DNA of 64,000 bases from Favolaschia claudopus (lineage: Eukaryota; Basidiomycota; Agaricomycetes; Agaricales; Mycenaceae): contig JAWWNJ010000063.1 in assembly GCA_037176885.1 (NCBI GenBank), positions 992,001 through 1,056,000 on the forward strand. Direction: 5' to 3'. The translations under genes and the position numbers were made by a program. Shown here piece after piece: positions 1-10,534 of the stretch. The notes under the pieces were generated by a model. The model did not search any database. It had not been told where the DNA came from and worked only from the letters and a program-made list of their open reading frames with translations. The first letter of the stretch is position 1, and every line of letters begins with the position of its first letter.

Positions 1-574
1 TCTGAGGTGCCAGTCTGCACATTGACGCTTTTATTCATTCGAAGAGCGCTTGCACCTTGAAGGTCCCGCGATGATGATCATCCGCCCAGTGCTTTTGTGA
101 TATCCGCCATGGCATTGGAAGGAAGGCGGAGAATACGGAGAGAAACATTGTAGTTAACGTTGCTGAGCCCCCGTGTGAGGGGTCCGGTCAAACTCTGGCA
201 CGTTTGGCTCGATTTCACAAACTTTGTGAGAAAGTATGGGCGTGAAGGGCGATAGGCTCAAGCATACGGAGAAGTAGGAAGGCGCCGAATTTAGTGCTAT
301 CTGATTGTTGTGGATGTGTTTCATACGACGCTCAGATGTGCAGATGAAATGGACGGGAGACGACATGGGAGATGGGCGGGAGATGGTGGCGAGAGGCTGT
401 GCTGTGATCTACGTGAACCAGTCCTTGGTTGCAGCTCACAATTCCCGCTGATACCTACCTTTCCGTGATTTCCAGCAATTTTATCGTTGTGCAACGTGAA
501 GAATACATAGGAGCCAGATAGGATGCAGGAGAGAAAAGAAATATGCAAAGATAGGTTGTAGAAATTCCAAATAA

Positions 575-3325
575 TCACCGACCACGATTCATAGGCAAGG
601 TCTCCCCACTATCGAGCGGTACTCTCCTGGGACCACTAGTCTTCGCCGAAGGAGCAGTAGGCAATTTCGCTGCTATCCTCGGTCGCGGCACTGGCTTACC
701 ACCAGCGTTCCCAGAACTTCCTCCTGCTGCTGCATGAGTCTTCGCCTTCTTGACACCCACATCGGTCCCGCCTCCTCGAAGTGGCTGCTGCGATGACGCT
801 TTCGGCGGCGCCGACGCGGCCTTGCGTTTCAAACTTCCCGCCCCATTCTCCTTCTCCCCAACTGCCTTCGCACCTCTTAACCCAACAGGCTCAGGCATAC
901 GTCCCTTGCCCTTCTCCTGCGCAGCGAACCTTCCAGTCCCGGTGTTCGACGGCTGTCTAGAAAACACGCGTCCACCTAGCGCGCCATTATTAGCGGCCGG
1001 TGCCGAAACGACCGGCAGCGCTTCAGGACTATCAGGCGGGCTTTCTGATACACCCAGCTCTTCCGCGAGAGTAAGTTGTCGTTGAGGAGCAGGAGCAGGC
1101 ACCACTTGAGGAAACATAGCATCCACCAAAGGACTTTCATCCCCCTCCATCAACACCTCGAGTGGCGTCGACGTATTTCTTGCATCGCCCGCAATTCCCA
1201 TGAGGTCGGAATCACCCTCCATCGGGCTGGCGGGTGAGTTGCTGAGCATGAGAATACGGCTGAGGGGACTTGGTTTGGCGGGAGAGTACGCGTGAATCAT
1301 ACGTGGCATAAATGGCTTTGCCATTGGGAAGGGCAGGTGAATGGGGTTGGCCGATGGGGTGGAAGGTCCCGCAATTGCTGGCACGGACGCCTGCGAGTCC
1401 TGTCGGGGAAGTTCGAGTATTGGCGATGAAGAGGAGAGCAGGAGTGTGGGAGCGGGGAAGGCGGAGCTCGGCGAGGGCGGGGGGAGGACGAAGGAGGTAG
1501 GAAGAAGGGATGAAGAAGCCGACGTGAATGAGGGTGCTTGTAGCGGGGGTATAACCTCTGTCTCGAATGCAGGCTGAATGCGAGGCGGAGACAAAAGCGA
1601 GGAGCGTCGCGATACTCGAATAGTCTTTCGGTTCGCCCCGGCTTTGCCAACTGCAACCACCTTTGCTGGGGACTTCCGCGGCGAGCCACGAGCCAGCTTC
1701 TTGCTCGTGGACGCTTTCAAAGGGGAGGCTGGCCTGGGTGTGGGGGGGAGTTCCGCAAGCATTTTCTCGACCTCCCATGACCGCTTTTCGTCAAGGAGTC
1801 TCATTCGTTCAGCCTTCCAGACAGTCAGATTTGTTCCGAAGCCAGTTGCAGTGAGCTGCTTACCTCCAATGCCGCCTTCTCTTGTCCAAGCTTCAAAGCC
1901 GCTTCTGTGAAGTTTCTGCGTTCCAATTCGAGTTGCGCTTTGATTCTTTCTAGTCGCTCCTTCTCCTCGTCCCTCACTGGGGCAATCATGAGATCTACGC
2001 TCGCGTCGCCAACATCGCTCTCGACCATTCGCATGTCTCCGGCAAATTGATCGAATACGGCCTGTGTTTGAGCAGCCTGCGCCACAGCGTCCTTCTGAGA
2101 ACGATCTTGTAGACAGTCAGACAACGAACGGTAAGTGAAATAGACTGCATACCTATTTCATTTTTGAGTTGCTGGATGACACCTTGGAGCCGGACGAGCT
2201 CGCCATCGGAAACAGGGCTCGGGTTTCTGACTACAGCTGCTGAGGGAGAAGGGGTTACGGGATGGGCTAATGGTCTGATTACAGCTTCCCGAAGAGCGAC
2301 GAGGAGCGACCCCAATTTATCGTTGGCAGTTTCTTGAGATGCCATGGGGAATAGTGTTGGCAGCGTAAAAGGAACAGGCTTTGCCACCAGCGGTAAGAAC
2401 GAGATAAATTAGGGAAAAACAGAGAACTCCCACCTCCTCCTCCCGCTCGGATGTACGGGCCAAAAATAACATAGATTGGGCTTCATTCACCGCACAGAGT
2501 AGTAGCTCACGCAGGCGAGAATTCTCTTGGCCGAGTCGTTGTCGCGCGTCTTCGGCCTGTTCTAAAGCCACCTCTACCAATCCAGGACCTCTGCCAATGA
2601 CTTCAGCGCCCGTTACGACCTTGAGATTCGTGCATGTAAGACCACTCGACGCGGTCGACAGTTTTCCTTGCATATCGGCGAGTTTTCCCCATCGCTCCAC
2701 AATCTTATCTACTTCCTTTTCTTTCTTCTTCAGCTCGGTCTGATGAGTGGCGCGCACTGCTTGTAAGGACGTCCGAGCGCGTTGTAGCTCCCCAACCGTG
2801 TTTCTATGCGCCGACTCGGCAGCTTGCAGTAGCCGTGTCGTAGAACTTGTGAATAATTGAGTTCAGAGAGCTGTTTAGTGGTGGAACAGCACGCACGCTA
2901 GACGCGACTTGTGTAGATTCGCTTCGCGCTCCGCATTCGCTGCCGTGTCTACCGCCGAGCGATGCATCGTCGTAAGGCGTTCATGGTCGTATGTCAAAGT
3001 CCGTAGTTTTGTAGTCAAGTCTTCTGTGCGCGCCATGTCGTCCTATGATCGCAAAACTCTGAATATCCGACCGTCCACACCGATGCTATTGGCGTACCAT
3101 TCGTTGGCTCAGCATACCAAGAAGACATTTCACTACCCGCTCCGAGTCTGCATTACTGATTCCGTCCAGAGAGAGGCCTGGAGCCTGCGCGAATCCATGG
3201 GCAACGAGTTGAGAGTTGATGAAGTCGAGGCTGGATGTCGAGGTTATCGCGGAGGATGCATCTGAGAACGGAGAGCCAAAGCTAATGTCTTCTCCCCAAT
3301 GAACCCCCCTCTTCGGCGTCGCCAT
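575..3325 (-). CDS. ADIP (afadin/alpha-actinin-binding) domain coiled-coil protein
   Basis: The start is the ATG at 3325 (MATPKRGVHWGED); the stop is at 575. Several short introns separate the exons, for example around 3085, 2840, 2400 and 2130. The first exon carries the motif SLDGISNADSERVVKCLLGML, and the following exons (about 3030-1830) are strongly heptad-like and rich in E/K/R/Q, with QTELKKKEKEVDKIVERWG near 2740. This layout matches the fungal ADIP/SSX2IP family, whose animal members anchor actin, adherens junctions or centrosomes. The last exon (1804-575) is long, Pro/Ser/Ala-rich and probably disordered. The function in fungi is not well established; a cytoskeletal or spindle-pole scaffold is an inference. 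The family call is fairly secure, but individual exon ends were read by eye. Confidence 0.75.
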
Positions 3326-5100
3326 CTTGCAATGTTTTGGCGTTGGGTGTTCGGCGTTGGCGGCGGGATGAATGGGGAACGGGCTGGAACGGGGTGTGTT
3401 TGGAACGCGGTCAGCTGACCTGTAACGCGATCATGTGATCGTCATCACTTTTTTCTGTCCTCCCTTTCCGGGCGATTACTCTGAAAGTAAGGGTAAAACT
3501 TCGTTTCCGTCGGGTCTCTAGACTAAAAATGGAAAGACTCTAGCTTTGTAGGCAGTTATCTCGCAGGTTTATGCCGATTCTTAGATTTCGAACTCAATTA
3601 CATTTGACTTCGCTACTCAGGTCAAGCATCCCGCTTTCTCGGAAATGCCGGCGGGCTCGGAAAGCGGGTGTGTAGTTTATACCGAAGCGAGACCACGGTT
3701 ACACGAGCATGAGACAGCCCATCGCAAACTGCGGTCGTCGACACTTCCACCAGCTTCACTGCGTACGCCGTCAGTGCTTTATCCAACGCACCGGCCCTGG
3801 GACTTGGCTCCATAGTAAGCCATTGTCATTTCCTGATGGTAAATTCGCAGCCGACTGCTTCATTGAGGCCGCCTTCTCGAAGTCATTTCATGGCGCCAGC
3901 CCCTTCATCGCCACATACACGGGTGGCCTACGGGCGGCAGACCAGAGGATATAGTATGTGAATTAGATATCTTGAGGGCGAGCTAGGGTTTTGAAATACA
4001 GATCGTATTGTGAGTGGCTTTGGATGATTTGTGAGGATGATACGTTCACCAATCGGGTCCAAATTCCACGCACTTGGATATTGAGCACATCTAAGGCGCA
4101 TCCTCTGCATGAGAAATGCGATACGCAGATCACTCTATCCCGCCATCCAGTCGGCATCCAAGTTTGGCGAACCTTCGACGAAGGGCCGCAACTATCCACA
4201 TTCAAAGAGTTTGCAGATGGTCAGTTCACTTCCATTCCTCCAGAACTCGGGTTGACCCATTATAACGAACGCGCCCTGCTATCAACCGCAAGTCGACGAC
4301 GCTCGAAAGAGCAAGCACAATACAGTGGAACCCAGCATCGGACGGACAAAGCTGGTGAAAGATGTAGAGATCCTTGTTGCCATCCACATCACAACGGCCA
4401 GTCGATGGTAAATGTGGAGGCATTGCTTTCCCGTGTATCGTCCACCATACTGGCGACAGGGATGCCAGTGATCAGTACATCCACCGGTGCCGATTCAGAA
4501 GCAAAAGCGCATGGCAATGACCTCAACACCATAGGGCCTCGAAGGCAGGAGGTAATGCGTGATGAAAAAATCAGACCAGACAGCGAGCTACTCGGCGTCC
4601 GGATAGCCGGGAGGCGCAGATTCTCGGTTGCAGCGAACTGTGTCTAAGATGTATTCGTGGCTGAAGGGAAACTCAAGATGACGAGTCGAGGGGGTCCTTC
4701 GAACTTCAGTCGAAATTTGACCGTGGTTTACTGCCAAGTGGGATTTACAAGTGTTCTTTATATTCGACCGGTCAAGAGTCTGTGTGCGCTTGGAACGGAA
4801 ACAGACTCTGAAGAGTCTTTGGAGTCAGTTCAAAGTTGACAGTCAAGAGGAAGAAAGTCCGCCGGCGACCATTGACAACCGGCAACTCAACTTGAACGTG
4901 TTCCCATCGCACACCCGTCAGCCAGAATTCTCTGATATCCAGCTCCTCGTCGATGGCTTCACTAGCAACGACTCTGAAAGACCAAAGGCCCAGCATTCTG
5001 AGAGCGGCGCTCAGATACATAGTCTTGTTCGGCAGAAGTCCAGAATGTTATGTTCACCAGTTGTTGGCCTCCCGCATCTTCGATTGAATGGTAACTGGCA
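3326..5100. other. Gene-free stretch between the ADIP gene and secreted gene A
   Basis: I find no supported gene here. A 218-codon open frame at 3991-4647 overlaps open frames on the other strand, has no recognisable motif and lacks typical intron signals, so I treat it as chance. The first about 100 bases should hold the promoter of the minus-strand ADIP gene. Confidence 0.5.
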
Positions 5101-5341
5101 TCCGTTCACTCAAGCTCCTTGCCTAAACCACCCGACGCTCAGGGCCTTTCGTTCTATCAAGTCGAAGTTGGGACTGTGTATCCTCAAAATGGGGTCTACA
5201 TACTGTGCTACGGCGTTATTGGTGCGTACTGTCTACGACCGTTGATACCAGTTCTAACCTCAGAGCTGGATAGAAGTGATTGTGATATTGATAGTGATAT
5301 TGTCGTCGGCGGTTGCGGGACAGTTAGACGCCTTTCGATGC

Positions 5342-5374
5342 TTAAAAGCGGCGTCGTTCTCATTTGAATCTTGG
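5342..5374 (+). promoter_or_regulatory. Core promoter and leader of secreted gene A
   Basis: A TATA-like taaaag (about 5343) is followed by CTCATTTGAATCTTG (5359-5373) and then ACACG immediately before the ATG at 5386. The same arrangement (ATAAAAG, then CTCATCTGTATCTTG, then ACACGATG) precedes the other four paralogues, so it is probably a conserved core promoter with a very short leader. The longer upstream region (about 5100-5240) is also similar to the region upstream of gene E. Confidence 0.55.
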
Positions 5375-5385
5375 ACACGGACACG

Positions 5386-7429
5386 ATGCGATCGCCTCTT
5401 GCATCCTTCTTGTTGACCGTAGCGTTAACCGTCCATCTTGCGTCTGCCGACTCGTTCGCAGAATCAACCGATATAGACCAGCCTTGCTCGGTGCGTGCGT
5501 GGGTGCGTGCTGAGGACCTGTCACCCAATCATGTCTCTCGGGGTATGTGGCTCAGTACTCTGTCGCGTCCCGAAGTGACAAGGTCTCAATTAAATAGGTG
5601 AGCTGCGTATCAAGGTGCCGCGCCAAGAGTGCGCCCAGCAGATTGCGTCCGTCGCGCTTCGTCTGCAACTTGACGAATTCGGCGAGGTCAAGCATTTGAA
5701 AGAGGGCGCTGTATTGCCCGAAGTGCGTCCAGCGAATGAGAGCGCGTCGACGGAGTATTCCAGCTGGATGGGGAGCGACGTGGTATACGACTACCAGGCA
5801 CACGATGATGGTCTGAGTGATCCGGAATTATGGACCATAAAAGCAGAGGAAAGAAGATCGTGGACCACTGAGGCGATTCTTCTCCGAAACCCCGGTATGC
5901 TGCTCAAGTTTTACCACTGACACTCCCGCTCAAGCTCAGGTCTCACAGACATTTCTGACGCCATCGTCACACCGTTCACTGTTGCTGTACCTCCCGTCAA
6001 TTATCCCGCGGTGGTCTCCAAATATCGCAACCTTCACGGTCCTATTGCCCAATATACATTCAGCGACCTCGGTTATCGTTACACTACGGTAAATAGAGTG
6101 TCTTCGAGATGACGAATCGCCTGAAGTAGAACCCAGATTGTGACATTTACCGATGGGCGCATTGAAAAGACACCCAGTGGTCATACAGCGTTCATTCCGT
6201 CATCGGAAAAGCACATTCAGTCCCTTTTCACTTGGAATTTGACTTTCGAGGAATTGAAGTGCGAAAAATGCGACGCTCCTTCAGACAACAAACAGGCAGA
6301 GCTGCTGAAGAAGTGTTTACCAAAGGACCAGCGCTCTGCATTCACTGCCGAAGTCACCGTCGACAGTGGGAAGGTCGCCACGGCGGGTATGTCTCTTTCG
6401 CCGTACTTTCATGAGCTCGACATTGACTTGATTTCAGGGCAGTCATTGAAAGGGCTGGTTACTGTTCACGCCACGACACACGGCACCACTATTCCGTCTG
6501 ATGTCTACGTCTACGTGGAGCCAGTCTTTCGAGACCACTGGGCGCACGCGCATGCTGCCTCTGCCGGCGATTCAGGATGTTCCAGCGCTTGGTCCGGCCT
6601 GTGCGATCAGCCGTCCGTTAAGGACCAAGTCTATTCCAAATCCGAGAAGCATTCAAATGTATTCGCGGAGAACGACGATGAGAAAGTGTGGCAGTATCCT
6701 TCCTATTCTTCCGGTGACGAGGCAGCCATAACATCCTCAAATCCTCAAACTACATTTGAATTCCGACTTCCTCCAGAAGCTCCGGTGGACATAATGTCGT
6801 ATTATTCCGGGGTCGAGAACCTGTTGCATGTTGAGCTCACTGTGCTATATCCCCTGGATGTGGCCAGATGTATGTATCCCGGCCAGAAGCTGGAGTTCTC
6901 CGAGAACGACCACGATCTCGCTGCGATCGAGGAGGGTTTATGGGACACTTGGACACGCCTCGGAACCTCCGCAGGTTCAGAAGACTCAAAACACTATCGC
7001 AAGATGACCTTGCACGCCATAGTCCCCATCACCGTTGTGGGTCCGGAAGCGTCAGACCAGTCCTTCGCGCACTATCTTGAGCCAGATGGCGCTGTTACAC
7101 CTCTCCTGCGCAGCGGGCTACAGATGGACATGCCGGCTTCATTTCCGGCTGCGAAACCTCTGGTCACCGTTGAGGCCATCGCCAACACTTCCGCTCGGCT
7201 GATGCGGCCTGGCTCGACTGACCCGATACAGTTCATGCAGTCGTTCATGAACAGGAGTCGGTATTCGTATGAATATCCTGATCCTACCAAACATTATCAA
7301 CGTGGAAATTATGTGGGGCTGCTGTGGAGGAAGAAGGTTGTCGCTGAAGAAAGAGGGATCTGGCCCCTGCACAATGAAGCAGTCGTTGACGAAGGTAATG
7401 ACCAGTGGCCTTTGATCGTCGCTCCGTAG
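5386..7429 (+). CDS. Secreted protein A, five-member paralogue family of unknown function
   Basis: Five exons splice cleanly: 5386-5542, 5598-5894, 5949-6088, 6137-6386 and 6438-7429. They give 1836 coding bases, or 611 residues. The ATG at 5386 starts a typical signal peptide (MRSPLASFLLTVALTVHLAS-A). Conserved family marks are CSVRAWVRAEDLSPNHVSRG near the N terminus, ECAQQIASVALRLQLDEFGE, TPFTVAVPPVNYPAVV, VTFTDGR, CLPKDQRSAF, QSLKGLVTVH, NTSARLM and a YPDP...GNYVGLLW C-terminal block. Paired cysteines and NxT/S sites fit secretion. The alternating hydrophobic pattern suggests two beta-sandwich domains, the second reading like an arrestin C half (FEFRLPPEAPVDIMSYYSGVEN). I recognise no catalytic motif. 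It is the closest relative of gene E and heads the A-B block. Confidence 0.8.
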
Positions 7430-7895
7430 ATCAGCATCTCGGAAACCAGCAGATGTAAACTAACTACTTTGAATTAGAACGAGGACGCGGTTGCGTTCCT
7501 CCGAAGAGTCAATCGATCTATTTTCTACGCACGAAGGATGGAACGCTTCGTTGCTTGGACAAGCACCGCAAGTCGCTCACCATCATAAAAAGCATTGTCT
7601 TGTTATCCCTGAAGCGCCTGAGCTGAACCTGAAACTGGCGTTTCCCCGTCCTCGCTGTAGAGAAGCATACGCGGGAGAAGCTTGTGGCACATTATCAAAA
7701 GTCGTATCTTCGGCTAGAATAAATTGGCCTGAGGCCGAGACTAGGACTTGACTGGGACAATGACAGAGAAGAATGAATATATTTCACGCGCTAGTCAATT
7801 CAACTTACAGAAAAGGCAGTAGGTAAACTAGAATAGTACACAATTACAATCCGGCAGGCGCCTTCGAGAATCGAATAGATAAAAGGGTCGCCACG

Positions 7896-7910
7896 CTCAT
7901 CTGTATCTTG
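7896..7910 (+). promoter_or_regulatory. Conserved leader motif of secreted gene B
   Basis: CTCATCTGTATCTTG lies 13 bases before the ATG at 7923, and a TATA-like AGATAAAAG lies at 7877-7885. The same pair precedes A, C, D and E. The short spacing suggests transcription starts near or inside this motif. Confidence 0.55.
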
Positions 7911-7922
7911 ACCCGAAACACG

Positions 7923-9956
7923 ATGAAAGCACCCCTCACTTCCTCCGTATTCCTGGCCGTAGTGTCTGCAGTGACCGTCTGTCTTGCCTCCGCCAACCCA
8001 TTTGAACTTAATGAAAAAGAGATCGAGCCCAATTCGCCCTGTACAGTCCGCGTGTGGGTACGTGCAGAGGATTTGTCGCCCAACCATGTTTCTGGCGGTA
8101 AGCAGTTGCTCGGGCTTTCTTCATGATAATCTCGTGCTCATGCCTTGAAGGTGAACTCCGAATCAAGGTTCTGGAGCAAGAATGCGCCAACCAGGTTGCA
8201 TCCGTGGTGCTCCGTCTGCAACTCGACGAATTCGGCGAATTCAAGCACTTGAAAGAGGGCGCTGTCTGGCCTAAAGAGCCTTCTTCAAATGAGAACGCCT
8301 TTGGGTCGACGAAGCATTCCGATGCGATGGAGAGCGCTATCCAAGCTCACGACGATGGTCTGAACGATCCGAAATTGTGGACAATCAAAGCAGAAGAAAG
8401 ACGTGCGTGGACGACCGAGGCGATTCTTCTCCAAGATCCCGGTTTGTGATCCAAGCTTCACTTGGAGTGTGTTGCCACTAATACAAACGGTACAGACCTC
8501 TCGGAACCGATCATCGCACCGTTCACTGTTGCGGTCCCTGCTGTGAATTATCCTGCTGTGGTCCAGACGTATCGTGGCGGCGCTGGAGCTGGACTTCCCG
8601 TTGGACAACATTCGTTCAGCGCTCTAAGCTATCGATACATCGCGGTATGGGTATCCTCCAACCAAATGACGAATGAGCTGACATGAGGGCTAGATTGTGA
8701 CGTTCACCGACGGGCATACCGAAAACATCCCAGCTGGATACACTGCGTTTATCCAGTCGTCGAAAACAGACGCATCACGCTCGGCGACATTCACGCGGAA
8801 TGTGACTTTCGAAACAACGTGCACTGACGACAACCCGAGAAAGAAGGGGCAAGAACAGAGGATAGAGAAATGCCTGCCGAAAGAACAGCGCTCCGTATTC
8901 GTTGCAGAGGTCACCCTTCAGAGTGGGGAGACTGCACAGGGTCTGTCTCTTTTGGCAAAACTTGATGTCACCGAGCCTAACGTGCTTCCAGGCCAGACAT
9001 TGAAAGGACGAATCACCATTCACACACTGAAAGACGGCGCTACCACCTTGTCTGATATCCATGTCGCTGTGGATATGGTTTCTCGCGATCGATGGGCGGA
9101 GGCGCAGACTGGCACTGATGGCGATTCAGCATGTTCCATGATTCAGTTATGGCCGGCCCAAACGCAGCTTTGGTCGGAGTCCAATTACTACTCCTCGATT
9201 TTTCCCGGCAGCAGCGACGACCATTCCAGCAGAGGTTTCGCGGATATCGGCGCGTCTAGAGACTTGACATCTTCAGATCCCCATTTCAGCTTCGAAATCG
9301 AAATCCCGCGAGAGACTCCGATGGACTTTGTTTCGTATTATTCCAGCGTTGAGAATCGCTTGCAATTGCGTCTGACTGGTCTGCTTCCGGTGGATGTCGT
9401 TAGGTGTATGCATCCAGACGAGGGACTGGAGTTGCTGGAGAAAGAGGAGGAGGCCGATGCGGCCACGACAGAGGAACGTCTATGGGAGATGTGGACGCCT
9501 ATTGTCGAGGAGCCCGCTATCTCAGCCTCGTCCATCGAATATTATCGCACCTCGATCATGGAGGCAACCCTCCCTATCACCATTGTGAGCTCAGGGCCAT
9601 CGCAGCAAGCCATCGCGCACTATCTTTCGCCGAGCGGCGCAGTTTCACCCGTGCTCCGTAGCGGATTGCTAATGGACGTGCCTGCTTCATTTCCTTCCGC
9701 GAAACCTGTCTTCGTCGTGGAGGACATCGCCAATACCTCTGCTCGGTTGATGCAGTCTCGGTTTCTTGAGTGGGAACGCCGGGTTTCGTCGATGCCGGAT
9801 TATCCTGACCCTAGCAAAAATTATCGCGAAGGGAATTATGTGGCGGTTCTTTGGAAGAAGAAAGTAGTGGCTGAGGAGATGGGAATTTGGCCGCCTCGAG
9901 AGGGAAAAGTGCTTGATAAGGGTGACGGCCAGCGTCCTTTGACCGTTTCGCCTTAG
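7923..9956 (+). CDS. Secreted protein B, same paralogue family
   Basis: The ATG at 7923 opens a signal peptide (MKAPLTSSVFLAVVSAVTVCLASA). Five exons mirror gene A: introns follow VSGG (about 8098), LLQDP (about 8441), YRYIA (about 8645) and ETAQ (about 8940). The last intron has no in-frame stop, so an unspliced reading stays open, but alignment with A shows the exon should resume at GQTLKGRITIH. Family marks include CTVRVWVRAEDLSPNHVSG, CANQVASVVLRLQLDEFGE, VPAVNYPAVV, CLPKEQRSVF, FSFEIEIPRETPMDFVSYYSS, NTSARLM and NYREGNYVAVLWKKK. It follows A by about 490 bases in tandem. Its closest relative in the window is D, with which it shares about 600 bases of 3' flank. Function unknown; probably extracellular. 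Confidence 0.8.
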
Positions 9957-10534
9957 GTTAGTAACGTCCACCGCCGACGTGTTTGCGCTCTCCCAGTTTG
10001 AGTCTTGCGAAGCTGTAGTTTCGAAATTTTGCTGTTTACTGTTACTATGAGAGTTGAATCCAAATCCCGAGCTTGAAGTGCATTCAGAGATGGTTGCGGA
10101 AATAAATGGAACTGGCAATTCCGAATCTCAGCATCTACATCCGGTGCGTCCAGGGATTCAAGTGAGATCTGAGTTGGCTGAGGATTCCTGTTTGCTTCTG
10201 CCCAGCCCGAAGTCGATCCACACGACTCTCTACGTTGCCTTGTGAGTGGCCCTATTGAGACGACCGACGACGCTTTTCAACTCAAGAACCCGGAAGTGGG
10301 TGAGCTCACTAAAGCCTTGGCGTGGGACCTGTACGATTGGTTGATGGGGCCAATAGCTTGTAAACCCAAGCGCCGTAAATAGTGTGCTTATTATCCTCTC
10401 CCGTCTTACCCAGCAGCTGCGGGCTTAATATGCTAGGTGGTGTCTCTGTGCCCCCATCCCCTGACCTAGGTGGTTTTGGAGGGTTAGGGAGACCTGGATC
10501 GACACCCAATGGCGTCGGAAGACACTTCGACAAC
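9957..10534 (+). repeat. Inverted-duplication arm, 3' flank of gene B (copy 1)
   Basis: This stretch matches 47748-47131 in reverse orientation, with small indels. The best conserved part is about 10310-10530, which reads almost unchanged in the other copy. Similarity stops at ACTTCG, immediately before the start codon of the ubiquitin protease. An open frame across the most conserved part is preserved in both copies, but that follows from the DNA similarity. The stretch includes the promoter of the protease gene. Confidence 0.75.

Noticed and set aside
3991..4647. 218-codon open frame on the plus strand.
   Set aside because: No known motif, overlapping frames on the other strand, and no intron or promoter context; length alone is not convincing at this base composition.
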